64,000 nt of DNA, from positions 1 through 64,000 of the forward strand of contig NZ_DGIR01000024.1 of the NCBI RefSeq assembly GCF_002386445.1, given 5' to 3'. Numbering within the stretch: position 1 is the stretch's first letter; each line of letters begins with the position of its first letter. The notes below the pieces were generated by a model, which saw only the letters and a list, made by a program, of their open reading frames with translations, made no database searches and had not been told where the DNA came from. Positions 8,657 to 16,677 of the stretch are shown here, piece after piece. This DNA is from Pseudomonas sp. UBA4617. GTDB taxonomy: Bacteria; Pseudomonadota; Gammaproteobacteria; Pseudomonadales; Pseudomonadaceae. Both the position numbers and the translations under genes were made by a program.

Positions 8657-10000
8657 TCAGAACTTGTAGTTGAACGAAGCAGCCAGCACGTCGCCGCGGA
8701 CCTTGTACTTGCCGGTCAGCGAGTTGCCCTGGTTGTTGGTGGTGGCGCCAATGTTCACGTTCGGGTCGCTGGTGAACAGGTGGGTGTAACCGAAGTTGTA
8801 TTCCATGTTCGCCGACGGGGTCCAGCCGAGGCCGAACGACAGCCACTTGCGGCTGGTGTCCGGCACGCGCACGTCGCGGTGTGCGTCGGTGGTCGGGGTC
8901 TGGTCGTACGCGACGCCGCCACGCAGGGTAAGGGTCTCGCTCAGCTTGTAGTCGGCGCCCAGCGACACGAAGGTGGTGTCACGGTAGCCGAATTCCAGCA
9001 CCGAGTCCGGCTGCGCCGAGGCGTAGTCGATGGTGACCTGGTCGAACGCGGTCGACCATGCGGTACGGGTGACATCACCCATCACGGTCCACTTGTCGTT
9101 GATGTTGTGGGTCACGCTCATGGTGGCCGAGGCCGGCAGGGTCACGGTGGCCTTGCCCGAGGTGGTCACGAAGCGACCCGGCTGGGCAACGGCCAGCACG
9201 GCAGCAGCGTTGGACGGCACGTCGAAGGTGGCGTCGCCGCCGGTGATCTTGTGCTCGACCTTGGAGCGGTAGCTGAAGCCGATGTGGGTGTTCTCATCGG
9301 GGCTGAACAAGCCGCCGACGGTCCAGCCCACGGCGTTGTTGTCGCCTTCGACAGTCAGCTTGCCATCGGCGCTGCCCGGGGCGAAGCCCGGCACGCGGGA
9401 CTGGGCCAGCGCGGTGCCGAAGTCGATGTTGTTGCTCAGTTCGATGGTCAGGTGCTCAACGAACACCGACGCGCCGAAGGACACGTACGGGTTGACGTCG
9501 TACGAGGCGGCAAAGCCCAGGTCGATCGCCTTCAGGTCGGTCTTCAGGCCGCTGTAGCGCCCCACCCAGCCGTTGTCGTAATCGGTCTTGAAGCCGAACG
9601 GAGCGGTCAGCGACACACCAAAGTGGGCCTTTTCGCCGATCGGCATGTGGAAGTACGCGGCCGGAACCGGGGCAATCATGCCGGCGTCGCCGCCGTCACC
9701 GCCGGTCTGCGGCTGGCCGGTCGGCTTGCGGCCGGTGCCTTCGAATTCTGCCTTGAAGCTGATGGCGCTCAGGTCGCCCTGGATCTGGGTGCCTTCCAGC
9801 TGGCGCATGCCGGCCGGGTTGACCGCGATGATCGAGGCGTCGCCCTGGGCGCTGCCCGAACCGGCGAAGGCGCGGCCGAGGCCCTTGGCGCTGTTTTCCT
9901 TCAGCTGGAAGGCGGCGGCGTTGACGTGGCCAACGGCCAGGACACCGGCGATACCGACAGCGAGGGCGGTGACGCGGGCGAGGGTGGAAGCGGTATGCAT
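8657..10000 (-). CDS. fadL: Outer membrane long-chain fatty acid transporter, FadL/OmpP1 family
   Basis: FadL-type beta-barrel porins take up long-chain fatty acids and other hydrophobic compounds. The 447-residue product has a signal peptide ending near G-H-V-N-A-A (residue 27) and the family's hatch-domain start A-F-Q-L-K-E-N-S-A-K-G-L-G-R-A-F followed by the N-P-A-G-M motif. The rest is amphipathic strands, with a C-terminal F-N-Y-K-F that ends in the aromatic residue required for outer membrane insertion. The ATG at 10000 is chosen because it gives the signal peptide; the open frame extends to 10102. It is transcribed alone. Confidence 0.93.
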   Translation of the reverse strand: MHTASTLARVTALAVGIAGVLAVGHVNAAAFQLKENSAKGLGRAFAGSGSAQGDASIIAVNPAGMRQLEGTQIQGDLSAISFKAEFEGTGRKPTGQPQTGGDGGDAGMIAPVPAAYFHMPIGEKAHFGVSLTAPFGFKTDYDNGWVGRYSGLKTDLKAIDLGFAASYDVNPYVSFGASVFVEHLTIELSNNIDFGTALAQSRVPGFAPGSADGKLTVEGDNNAVGWTVGGLFSPDENTHIGFSYRSKVEHKITGGDATFDVPSNAAAVLAVAQPGRFVTTSGKATVTLPASATMSVTHNINDKWTVMGDVTRTAWSTAFDQVTIDYASAQPDSVLEFGYRDTTFVSLGADYKLSETLTLRGGVAYDQTPTTDAHRDVRVPDTSRKWLSFGLGWTPSANMEYNFGYTHLFTSDPNVNIGATTNNQGNSLTGKYKVRGDVLAASFNYKF

Positions 10001-10230
10001 CGTTTGTTCTCTCCGGAAATGCGTGTGGTTTGGCAACGCGCGCCTGCGCTGTCCCAGGCCCCAAAGGACTTGACACAACGCGCCGGATTCCCCTCCCGAC
10101 ATACGACGCCGTATGCGAGTATACCCAGACCAGTTAATGAAACAATAACGCGATCACCCTTTCCGGCTATTCAGGCTGAACGCGTCTTCGCTCCTTCAGG
10201 CGCGTTGCCGCGCTAGGCTAGCGCCCACGC

Positions 10231-10923
10231 ATGTTCGTCTCGCTCCCCTCCCGCAAGAAGTCCGCCGTCCGCTGGGCGACGCCCCTGCTGTTCGCGACGC
10301 TATGGGCCGCATTCCTGTGGTCGATCTCGCGCCCGGGCGATGCCCGGCGCAGCCTGTGGATGGACTGGGGCGCGTTGTCCACCGGGCTGACCCGGCCATT
10401 GGACTGGTGGGCCACCTTCCAGGACGGCAGCGTGCTGCGGTTGTTCACCGCGCTGTTCCTGCACGCGGATTGGTCGCACCTGCTGGGCAACCTGGTGTTC
10501 CTGCTGATCTTCGGCCTGCCCGCCGAGCGGGTGCTGGGGCCGTGGCGGCTGATCCTGCTGTTCCTGGTGGGCGGGGCGATCTCCAACCTCACCGCGATCT
10601 ACACGATGGGCAGCCCGGACCAGATCATCATCGGCGCCAGCGGCGCGGTGTCGGCGCTGATCGGGGCGTACCTGGCCCTGTTCCCGGGCGCCCGGCTGGG
10701 GGTGGTTATCCCGCTGGGGCTGTTCCTGGAATTCGTGCGGGCGCCGGCCTACCTGCTGATCGGGGTGTGGGCCGGGCTGCAGGTGGTGTTCGCGTACATC
10801 GGCCCGACCTTCGGCATGGTGGCCTGGTGGGCGCACATTGCCGGGTTCGTGTTCGGGCTGGTGTATGGGGTGTACGTGCGCGCGGCAATCGCGCGGCGGT
10901 TGCGGAAGCGGCACGGGTTCTAA
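10231..10923 (+). CDS. Rhomboid family intramembrane serine protease
   Basis: Rhomboids cut membrane proteins within the bilayer. The 230-residue protein has about six hydrophobic segments, the family's H-A-D-W-S-H-L-L-G-N segment (H78, N87), the catalytic serine in G-A-S-G (S137) and the catalytic histidine in A-H-I-A-G-F (H202). All catalytic residues are present, so it should be active. It converges with the downstream S41 protease gene, leaving only 24 bases between the two stops. The C-terminus is basic (R-R-L-R-K-R-H). Substrates are unknown. Confidence 0.92.
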   Translation: MFVSLPSRKKSAVRWATPLLFATLWAAFLWSISRPGDARRSLWMDWGALSTGLTRPLDWWATFQDGSVLRLFTALFLHADWSHLLGNLVFLLIFGLPAERVLGPWRLILLFLVGGAISNLTAIYTMGSPDQIIIGASGAVSALIGAYLALFPGARLGVVIPLGLFLEFVRAPAYLLIGVWAGLQVVFAYIGPTFGMVAWWAHIAGFVFGLVYGVYVRAAIARRLRKRHGF

Positions 10924-10947
10924 GCGTGCGCGCCCCGGGGGCCGACG

Positions 10948-13500
10948 TCAGGGCGTCGGCTTGGCTTCCGGCTTGGCTTCCGGCTTTGCTTCGGGCTTTG
11001 CTTCGGGCTTTGCTTCGGGCTTTGCTTCGGGCTTCGGCTTTGCTTCCACCTTGGGCGCCGGCTTCTTCGCCGCTTCGGCCTTCTGCTTGGCGGCCACCGA
11101 ACCGGGCTGCTTCAGCTCGGCCAGCGCGTCGTTGATCGGGCCGTCGCCGGGCAGCACGTCGCCGGCCTGGTAGCCTTCGCCGCCCTCTTCGTCACCGCGC
11201 AGGTGGCCCGGCAGGGTCGCTTCGCTGTAATCGGACAGGCTGGCCGGCAGGTCGTCGTCTTCGCCCGCCTTCTTCTCCGGCACCAGCACCACGTCGGGCA
11301 CGATGCCGGTGGCCTGGATCGATTTGCCGCTCGGGGTGTAATAGCGCGCAGTGGTCAGCTTGACCGAATCGCCGTTGTCCAGCGGCAGCACGGTCTGCAC
11401 CGAGCCCTTGCCGAAGGTGCGGCTGCCGATCACGCGCGCACGGCCGTTGTCGCGCAGTGCGCCCGCCAGTACTTCCGAGGCGCTGGCCGAACCGGCATCC
11501 GCCAGTACCACCACGGGCGCGCCCTTGAGCAGGTCGCCGGGCGTGGCGTCGAAACGCGCGTCGCTGATCGCGATGCGGCCCCGGGTGCTCACGATGTTGC
11601 CCTTGTCGAGCAGGTCATCAGCCACCTGTACCGCCGCGGTGAGCAGGCCACCGGGGTTGCTGCGCAGGTCCAGCACCAGACCCTTGAGCTTGCCGCCGGC
11701 CTGCTGCTGCAGCTGGGCCACATGCTTCTGGAAATCGGCGCCGGTATCGGCCTGGAAGGTGCTCAGGCGAATGTAGCCGTAGCCGGGTTCCAGCATGCGG
11801 CTGCGCACGCTGGTGACGCGGATGGTTTCGCGGGTGATCGGCACGTCGAACGGCTTCAGCTTGCCCTCGCGCACGATGGTGAGGATGACCTTGCTGCCGG
11901 CCTTGCCGCGCAGCGGCTCGGTGGCTTCGATCGCGCTGATCGGCTTGCCGTCGATGGCGATGATCAGGTCGCCGGCCAGGATGCCGGCCTTGGCCGCCGG
12001 GGTGTCGTCGATCGGCGAGATGACCTTGAGGCTGCTGTTGTCGGGCTGCTGCTGCAGCTCCACGCCGATGCCTTCATAGGCACCTTCGGCCTGTTCGTCG
12101 AAGGCTTCGGCATCTTCCTTGTCGAAGTAGGTGCTGTGCGGGTCCAGGTCCAGCAGCAGGCCACGGATGGCCGACTGCATCAGTTTCTTGTCTTCCACCG
12201 GTTCGACATACGCGGCACGTACCGCGTTGTAGACGGCCACGTAGCGGCGGATTTCATCCAGCGGCACACGCGAGGTCACCGCCTCTTCGGTGGAGGCCGC
12301 ATCGCCGCCGCGTTCCGGAACCTGGGCGGTCTGCTGCGCCCATGACAGCGCCGGCACCAGGGCCAGCAGCAGGGTGGCGGGCAGCAGGCCGCGCACGGTG
12401 TACAGCGCCATGCCCAGGAAGACGAAGCCGAACACGCCCTTGACCCGGTTCATCCAGGCACCCGGGCGCGGCAGGTAGCGGTTGCCCAAGGTCACCAGCA
12501 GCAACAGCGGCACGCCCATGCCCAGGCCAAGGCTGAACAGTACCAGCGCCCCCTGCAACACATCGCCGCTCTGGGCGATGTACAGCAGCGCACCCGCCAA
12601 TGGCGCGGTCATGCACGGGCCCATCAGCAACCCGGACAGCGCGCCGAGCAGTGCCGCGCCGTACAGGTTGCCGCCCTGCGTGCCGCGCCCGGCGCGGTCC
12701 AGACGGTCACGCAGGGCGGCGGGCAGTTGCAGTTCGAAGGCGCCGAACATGGGCAAGGCCAGGAGCACGAACAGCGCCGCCAGGCTGCCCAGCAGCCAGG
12801 GTTGCTGCAGCCAGGCCTGCAGGCTGGCACCCAGCAGCGCGGCGACCACCCCCAGGGCGGCGTACACCAGCGCCATGCTCAGCACATAGACCCCGGCCAG
12901 CACCCAGCCGCGTCGGGCACTGGCGCCATTGCCCAGGACCAGCCCGGCGAGGATCGGCAGCATCGGCAGCGAGCAGGGGGTAAAGGCCAGCAACAGGCCA
13001 AGGCCGAAGAACGCCAGCAGGCTCCAGGCCAGGTGGCCTTGTTGCAGGTCGCTGGCCAGGGCCTGGTCACTGGCTTGCCCGGCTGTCGGCGTCACGCTGC
13101 CACCCAGGTCGATCAGCGTGGTTTGCGGCGGGTAGCACAGGCCGGCATCGGCGCAGCCCTGCCAGCCCAGGCGCAGCTGGCCCTGGGCGCTGGCGGGCAG
13201 CAGCAGTTCGAGCTGGTCGCGGTACACCGCACTGTCGCCAAAGAATTCGTCGTGGTGGTTGAGCGCAGGTGGCAACTGCGGGTGTTGTTCGCCGGGCAGG
13301 CCGTCGAACTTCAGGCGTTTCTGATACAGGTAGTAGCCCGGCTTGATCTGGAAGTACAGGCGCATCCGGCCGTCGGCCTGGCGGTCGTGAGTCAGCACGA
13401 AGGCTTGGTCGACCGGCAGGAAGTCAGGTTTGACGTCGAACGGGTTGGCCTGCAACGGGCCGGCCAGCAGCAATGTCAGGAACAGCAGGAGGACGCGCAT
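10948..13500 (-). CDS. Chimeric ORF: N-terminal part of a DsbD-type thiol:disulfide interchange protein joined in frame to a CtpA-type S41 protease
   Basis: Residues 1 to about 370 match a Pseudomonas DsbD: signal peptide, periplasmic alpha domain with the cysteine pair in G-C-A-D-A-G-L-C-Y-P-P, then membrane helices with the conserved cysteines in F-T-P-C-S-L-P-M and G-P-C-M-T-A-P. A normal DsbD continues with more helices and a thioredoxin domain; these are missing. From about residue 371 the frame is a carboxy-terminal processing protease: a second signal peptide (ending A-L-S-W-A-Q), a PDZ domain, the catalytic serine in D-A-G-S-A-S-A-S-E and lysine in F-G-K-G-S-V-Q, and a K-P-E-A repeat tail. 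A whole signal peptide in mid-protein and the change in taxonomic character argue for a false join. Treat it as two partial genes: a 3'-truncated dsbD (about 12391-13500) and a nearly complete ctpA (10948 to about 12390). Confidence 0.85.
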   Translation of the reverse strand: MRVLLLFLTLLLAGPLQANPFDVKPDFLPVDQAFVLTHDRQADGRMRLYFQIKPGYYLYQKRLKFDGLPGEQHPQLPPALNHHDEFFGDSAVYRDQLELLLPASAQGQLRLGWQGCADAGLCYPPQTTLIDLGGSVTPTAGQASDQALASDLQQGHLAWSLLAFFGLGLLLAFTPCSLPMLPILAGLVLGNGASARRGWVLAGVYVLSMALVYAALGVVAALLGASLQAWLQQPWLLGSLAALFVLLALPMFGAFELQLPAALRDRLDRAGRGTQGGNLYGAALLGALSGLLMGPCMTAPLAGALLYIAQSGDVLQGALVLFSLGLGMGVPLLLLVTLGNRYLPRPGAWMNRVKGVFGFVFLGMALYTVRGLLPATLLLALVPALSWAQQTAQVPERGGDAASTEEAVTSRVPLDEIRRYVAVYNAVRAAYVEPVEDKKLMQSAIRGLLLDLDPHSTYFDKEDAEAFDEQAEGAYEGIGVELQQQPDNSSLKVISPIDDTPAAKAGILAGDLIIAIDGKPISAIEATEPLRGKAGSKVILTIVREGKLKPFDVPITRETIRVTSVRSRMLEPGYGYIRLSTFQADTGADFQKHVAQLQQQAGGKLKGLVLDLRSNPGGLLTAAVQVADDLLDKGNIVSTRGRIAISDARFDATPGDLLKGAPVVVLADAGSASASEVLAGALRDNGRARVIGSRTFGKGSVQTVLPLDNGDSVKLTTARYYTPSGKSIQATGIVPDVVLVPEKKAGEDDDLPASLSDYSEATLPGHLRGDEEGGEGYQAGDVLPGDGPINDALAELKQPGSVAAKQKAEAAKKPAPKVEAKPKPEAKPEAKPEAKPEAKPEAKPEAKPTP
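10957..11047 (-). repeat. Tandem 12-base repeats encoding K-P-E-A
   Basis: About six to seven copies of a 12-base unit (GGGCTTTGCTTC on the plus strand) encode a run of K-P-E-A at the C-terminus of the S41 protease. Some units vary at silent sites. Copy number is likely to vary between strains by slippage. The tail is low-complexity and charged. Confidence 0.9.
12378..12396. other. Probable chimeric junction between Xanthomonadaceae-like and Pseudomonas-like DNA
   Basis: On the minus strand the DsbD-like reading (A-L-Y-T-V-R) passes directly into a protease signal peptide (G-L-L-P-A-T-L-L-L). Everything to the left has Xanthomonadaceae character, everything to the right Pseudomonas character. 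The shared Leu/Arg-rich, GC-rich stretch here could have provided the short identity for a misassembly. The exact breakpoint cannot be set within about 20 bases from sequence alone. Confidence 0.75.
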
Positions 13501-13548
13501 GTCTTCGCCTTGGCAGATCGAGGAATGGGGCCATGCTGGCGTGGGTCG

Positions 13549-13565
13549 ATTAACCCAAGGTTAAC
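13549..13565 (-). promoter_or_regulatory. Possible response regulator box upstream of the dsbD-like gene
   Basis: On the minus strand two hexamers, GTTAAC and GTTAAT, are separated by five bases. This fits the nTTAAn-N5-nTTAAn pattern known for PmrA/QseB-type OmpR-family regulators. It lies about 49 bases before the dsbD-like start. A regulator gene of that family lies nearby at 14460. Confidence 0.5.
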
Positions 13566-13678
13566 CGTTGTTTCTGCAAGCGGCGCTGCGTAGCAGGGCG
13601 CGACATCATCAGCCGCGCTTGCCATGGCGGCACGTCAGTGGTTGCATTGCATGATCATCCGGCGATTACGAGTTGCCC

Positions 13679-13765
13679 ATGCCTGAAACGATAGCCAGCG
13701 AAACGTTCGACAGCGCTGCGATGGTTGCCGCGGCGACGTCGCACCAGCGACAGGTGCGGTTGTGA
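13679..13765 (+). CDS. Possible 28-residue ORF coupled to the nucleotidyltransferase gene
   Basis: A frame of 28 codons starting with ATG at 13679 ends in a TGA that overlaps the GTG start of the next gene (GTGA). The product (starting M-P-E-T-I-A-S-E-T-F) matches nothing I recognise. It may be a real leader or small gene that couples translation, the end of a decayed gene (XdhC-type genes often precede mocA), or chance. The rest of 13501-13761 holds only the regulatory box near 13549. Confidence 0.25.
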   Translation: MPETIASETFDSAAMVAAATSHQRQVRL

Positions 13766-14331
13766 GTGTGGTTGCGCTGGTGCTGGCGGCAGGCAGCGCC
13801 AGGCGTTTTGGCGCTGACAAACGCCAGGTGGCCCTGGCCGATGGTCGCAGCCTGCTGACGCACAGCGTGGAGCGGGCCCGCGCAGCATTCGCTGACGTTC
13901 GCGTGGTGTTACGCGCAGGCGAGCGGGGCGAGGATCTTGGGCTGCCTGGCGATTGCCGTATCGTCGCCAGCCCTGAGGCCGCCGCAGGCATGGGACATAG
14001 CCTGGCTGCCGGTGCCGGCTCGTTGCTCGACAGCCGGGCGCAGGCGGTGGCCATTCTGCTGGGTGATATGCCTTGGATCGAACCGGCAACCTTGTGTCGG
14101 CTGGCCGAGGCGGCCAGCGCTTCGACCATCGTGTTGCCGCGCCATGCAGGGCAGTACGGGCACCCGGTGATCTTCGGGCGCGATTTCTGGGCGGCGTTGG
14201 CGCGGCTGAGCGGGGATGAAGGGGCGCGGTCGTTGGTGCGGGGGCAGCAAGGCTGCTGTACGGTGGTTGAGGTCGATGACGCCGGGGTGTTGCTGGATGT
14301 GGACACACCGGAGCAGGTGATGCAGGCCTGA
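13762..14331 (+). CDS. MocA-like molybdenum cofactor nucleotidyltransferase
   Basis: The 189-residue protein has the nucleotidyltransferase start L-V-L-A-A-G-S-A-R-R-F-G-A-D-K (phosphate-binding loop with the key lysine), a G-D-M-P-W-I metal-binding motif near residue 98, and the G-H-P-V-I-F-G segment typical of MocA/CoxI-type CTP or GTP:molybdopterin transferases. These enzymes finish the molybdenum cofactor for hydroxylases such as xanthine or isoquinoline oxidoreductases. No molybdenum hydroxylase gene is nearby in the window. The start is GTG, overlapping the stop of a 28-codon frame; an internal start is possible. Confidence 0.8.
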   Translation: MSVVALVLAAGSARRFGADKRQVALADGRSLLTHSVERARAAFADVRVVLRAGERGEDLGLPGDCRIVASPEAAAGMGHSLAAGAGSLLDSRAQAVAILLGDMPWIEPATLCRLAEAASASTIVLPRHAGQYGHPVIFGRDFWAALARLSGDEGARSLVRGQQGCCTVVEVDDAGVLLDVDTPEQVMQA

Positions 14332-14397
14332 AGCGGTCGCCACAACGCGGCATTATCGCCACACCCGGGACGAACCCCACCCCTCTACAAAAAGGTC

Positions 14398-14414
14398 CAT
14401 AATCCCCCCTTAAT
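14398..14414 (+). promoter_or_regulatory. Possible response regulator box upstream of the regulator gene
   Basis: CATAAT and CTTAAT hexamers are separated by five C residues, close to the PmrA-type consensus YTTAAK-N5-YTTAAK. The site is 46 bases before the ATG of the response regulator gene and suggests autoregulation. The same architecture appears before the dsbD-like gene at 13549-13565. Confidence 0.5.
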
Positions 14415-14459
14415 CCGCCCAAGGTGCAATGTCAGCCACACCACTCCGGGAGCCCAACC

Positions 14460-15143
14460 ATGCACGTTCTGCTCTGCGAGGACGACGACCTGATCGCCGC
14501 CGGCATCTGCGCCGGCCTTACCGCCCAGGGCCTGACCGTGGACCGGGTGGGCAACGCCGCCGCTGCACGGGCGATGCTGCAGGCGGCGCAATTCGACGTG
14601 ATGATCCTCGATCTCGGCCTGCCGGACGAAGACGGCCTCAAGCTGCTGCGCCGTCTGCGCCAGCAGGGCGAGACGCTGCCGGTGCTGGTGCTCACCGCGC
14701 GGGATGCGGTCACTGACCGGGTCGATGGCCTGCAGGCCGGGGCCGACGATTACCTGCTCAAGCCCTTCGACCTGCGCGAACTGGCTGCACGCCTGCACAC
14801 CCTGTTGCGGCGCGTGGCCGGGCGTGCGGTGAACGTGATCGAGCACGGCCCGCTGTGCTACGACCCGAGTACCTGCTCGGCTACCCTTGGCGGGCAGCCG
14901 GTCGACCTGTCGCGCCGTGAACAGGCGCTGCTCCAGGCGCTGCTGCAGAACCGCGGCCGAGTGCTGTCCAGCGAACAGCTCAAGGACTGCGTGTATGGCT
15001 TCAGCGACGAGGTGGAGAGCAACGCCCTCAACGTGCATATCCACCACCTGCGGCGCAAGCTCGGCAACGGCATCGTCGAGACCGTGCGCGGCCTGGGCTA
15101 TCGCCTGGGCCCGGCGCAGGCGCCGGAAGAGGCCGCATCATGA
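14460..15143 (+). CDS. OmpR/PmrA-family response regulator
   Basis: A 227-residue DNA-binding regulator: receiver domain (1-115) with the acidic pair E8-D9-D10, the phospho-acceptor D51 and the conserved lysine in L-L-K-P-F-D, followed by a winged-helix domain ending in V-R-G-L-G-Y-R-L. It overlaps the histidine kinase gene by ATGA. The start at 14460 has a good ribosome-binding site (GGGAG). In P. aeruginosa a comparable pair (PA2479-PA2480) diverges from a second DsbD gene (PA2478), which matches the arrangement here and suggests control of periplasmic disulfide chemistry. The inducing signal is unknown. Confidence 0.9.
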   Translation: MHVLLCEDDDLIAAGICAGLTAQGLTVDRVGNAAAARAMLQAAQFDVMILDLGLPDEDGLKLLRRLRQQGETLPVLVLTARDAVTDRVDGLQAGADDYLLKPFDLRELAARLHTLLRRVAGRAVNVIEHGPLCYDPSTCSATLGGQPVDLSRREQALLQALLQNRGRVLSSEQLKDCVYGFSDEVESNALNVHIHHLRRKLGNGIVETVRGLGYRLGPAQAPEEAAS

Positions 15144-16462
15144 GCCTGCGGGTACGCCTGAGCCTGATCCTGGGCAGCGCCTTCGTAATCATCTGGGTGC
15201 TGGCTGCCGCGTGGATGCTGCGCGACCTGCGCCAGCAGATGATGTTCTCCCTCGACCAGCGTCTGGTGGCCTCGGCGCGTATGGTCGCCGGCCTGATCGA
15301 CCAGTTGCCGCAGCCGTTGACCGCCAAGGGCGAGGAGGCGCACTTTTCCGCCGACCAGTTCAGCGTGCCGGACGGCATGGCCTGCCAGGTCAGCTCGTTG
15401 CGTGGCGAGATTCTCGCCAGCAACCACAAGCACGATGGCGCCATGAACGACGAAAGCAGTGGTTTCCGTGACCAGACCATCGACGACGCGCTGTGGCGCA
15501 CCTTCACCTACAACCATGGCGATGTGCGTATCACCACCGCCGACCGGCACATGGAGCGCGAGGCGTTGAACCAGTCGATCCTGCTGGCGGCCTCGGCGCC
15601 GGTACTGATGGCGCTGCTGGGCAGCCTGGGGCTGTTGTGGATCGGCCTGGGCAAGGGCCTGGAGCCGCTCAACCGCATGCGCGACGCGCTGCGCCGCCGG
15701 CGTGCGGACAGTGTCGAGCCGCTGCAGGTGGCGGGCATGCCCAGCGAACTGCAGCCGCTGCTGGAAACCCAGAACCAGCTGTTCCTGCGCATTGCCCAGA
15801 CCATTGAGCGCGAGCGGCGCCTGACCGACGACGCCGCGCATGAACTGCGCAGCCCGCTGACGGCGATCAAGACCCACCTGCAGGTAGCACGCATGACCGA
15901 GGGTGCGGTGCGCGAGCAGGCGCTGGCGCATGCCGAGCAGGGGACCGACCGCATGCATCGCACACTGGAGCAGTTGCTGATGCTGGCGCGGGTGGAGGGC
16001 AGCCTGTCGTTCGATGATGGTGTGCAGTGCAGCGCCGAGCAGGTAGCCCGGCAGGCGGTGCAGGACGCCGGTGGTGGTGACAACCGGCGTATCGTGTTGC
16101 GTTTGCCGGAAGAAGCCACACAGGTCTACCTGGGCATGCCGGCGCCCCTGGCGGTGGCGGCGTTGCGCAACCTGCTGGACAACGCCTTGCGCCATGGTGG
16201 CGATGAGGCGGTGGAGCTGGAACTGCAGATGAGCGATGGGCAGGTAGGTTTCATGGTGCGCGACCATGGGCCGGGGATTGCCGAGGCAGACCTGGAGCAT
16301 TTGACCGAACGCTTCTGGCGTAATGGGCAAAGTGGCGGCTGCGGGTTGGGGTTGGCGATCGTGCAGGCGATCGTGCAGCGCTGTGCCGGTAGCCTGAAGT
16401 TCGACAGCCGGAGTGATGGCTTGCGGGTCTTGTTGCAGGTGCCGGCGCGTTCGGGACATTGA
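15140..16462 (+). CDS. Sensor histidine kinase partner of the upstream regulator
   Basis: A 440-residue membrane kinase with two hydrophobic segments (about 9-28 and 148-170) enclosing a periplasmic sensor of roughly 120 residues. It then has a dimerisation domain with the phospho-acceptor H234 in D-D-A-A-H-E-L-R-S-P-L, and an ATPase domain with the N box (L-L-D-N-A-L-R-H-G), G1 box (D-H-G-P-G-I-A) and G2 box (C-G-L-G-L-A-I-V). The gene overlaps the regulator gene by four bases, so the two are co-translated. The periplasmic domain contains a single cysteine (C82), of interest because the neighbour gene handles thiols, but a redox-sensing role is only a guess. Confidence 0.9.
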   Translation: MSLRVRLSLILGSAFVIIWVLAAAWMLRDLRQQMMFSLDQRLVASARMVAGLIDQLPQPLTAKGEEAHFSADQFSVPDGMACQVSSLRGEILASNHKHDGAMNDESSGFRDQTIDDALWRTFTYNHGDVRITTADRHMEREALNQSILLAASAPVLMALLGSLGLLWIGLGKGLEPLNRMRDALRRRRADSVEPLQVAGMPSELQPLLETQNQLFLRIAQTIERERRLTDDAAHELRSPLTAIKTHLQVARMTEGAVREQALAHAEQGTDRMHRTLEQLLMLARVEGSLSFDDGVQCSAEQVARQAVQDAGGGDNRRIVLRLPEEATQVYLGMPAPLAVAALRNLLDNALRHGGDEAVELELQMSDGQVGFMVRDHGPGIAEADLEHLTERFWRNGQSGGCGLGLAIVQAIVQRCAGSLKFDSRSDGLRVLLQVPARSGH

Positions 16463-16480
16463 TCCTTGCCGCTTGTTGCG

Positions 16481-16573
16481 GTCGTTTCGCGGGTAAACCC
16501 GCTCCCACAGGTACAGCACAGGGTTCAGATATCGAGTGGTCCCTGTGGGAGCGGGTGTACCCGCGAAGAGGCC
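16481..16573. repeat. Inverted pair of P. putida-type REP elements
   Basis: Two copies of the P. putida repetitive extragenic palindrome (core CGCGGGT-A/T-A-CCCGCTCCCACAGG) face each other at about 16481-16517 and 16541-16573. Each copy has its own CGGGT/ACCCG stem, and together they could fold as one long hairpin. They lie between the kinase stop and pvdH. This REP family is specific to the P. putida group and supports that origin for the right-hand part. Confidence 0.88.
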
Positions 16574-16606
16574 ATAACAGGCTGTCGAAAATCCCGTAAC
16601 AACCGC

Positions 16607-16630
16607 TAAATCCTCCTCGCATCCAAGCGT
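16607..16630 (+). promoter_or_regulatory. Iron-starvation (PvdS) box before pvdH
   Basis: TAAAT, 16 bases, CGT: the pattern used by the iron-starvation sigma factor PvdS. It lies 47 bases before the pvdH start, so pvdH should be expressed under iron limitation. Confidence 0.85.
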
Positions 16631-16677
16631 TTCCCAAGCGACACCCGCTCATTCGCTTGCTTGCGAGGAACCACTCC

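Noticed and set aside
10957..11047. CRISPR-like repeats
   Set aside because: The units are contiguous 12-base tandem repeats within a coding frame, with no spacers.
10948..13500. A new DsbD-protease fusion enzyme
   Set aside because: A second signal peptide in the middle and the change of taxonomic character point to a false join, not evolution of a fusion.
15098..16519. 473-residue minus-strand frame
   Set aside because: Antisense to the sensor kinase gene; composition dominated by H, Q and R.
16481..16573. Insertion sequence ends
   Set aside because: The repeats match the P. putida REP palindrome and no transposase lies between them.
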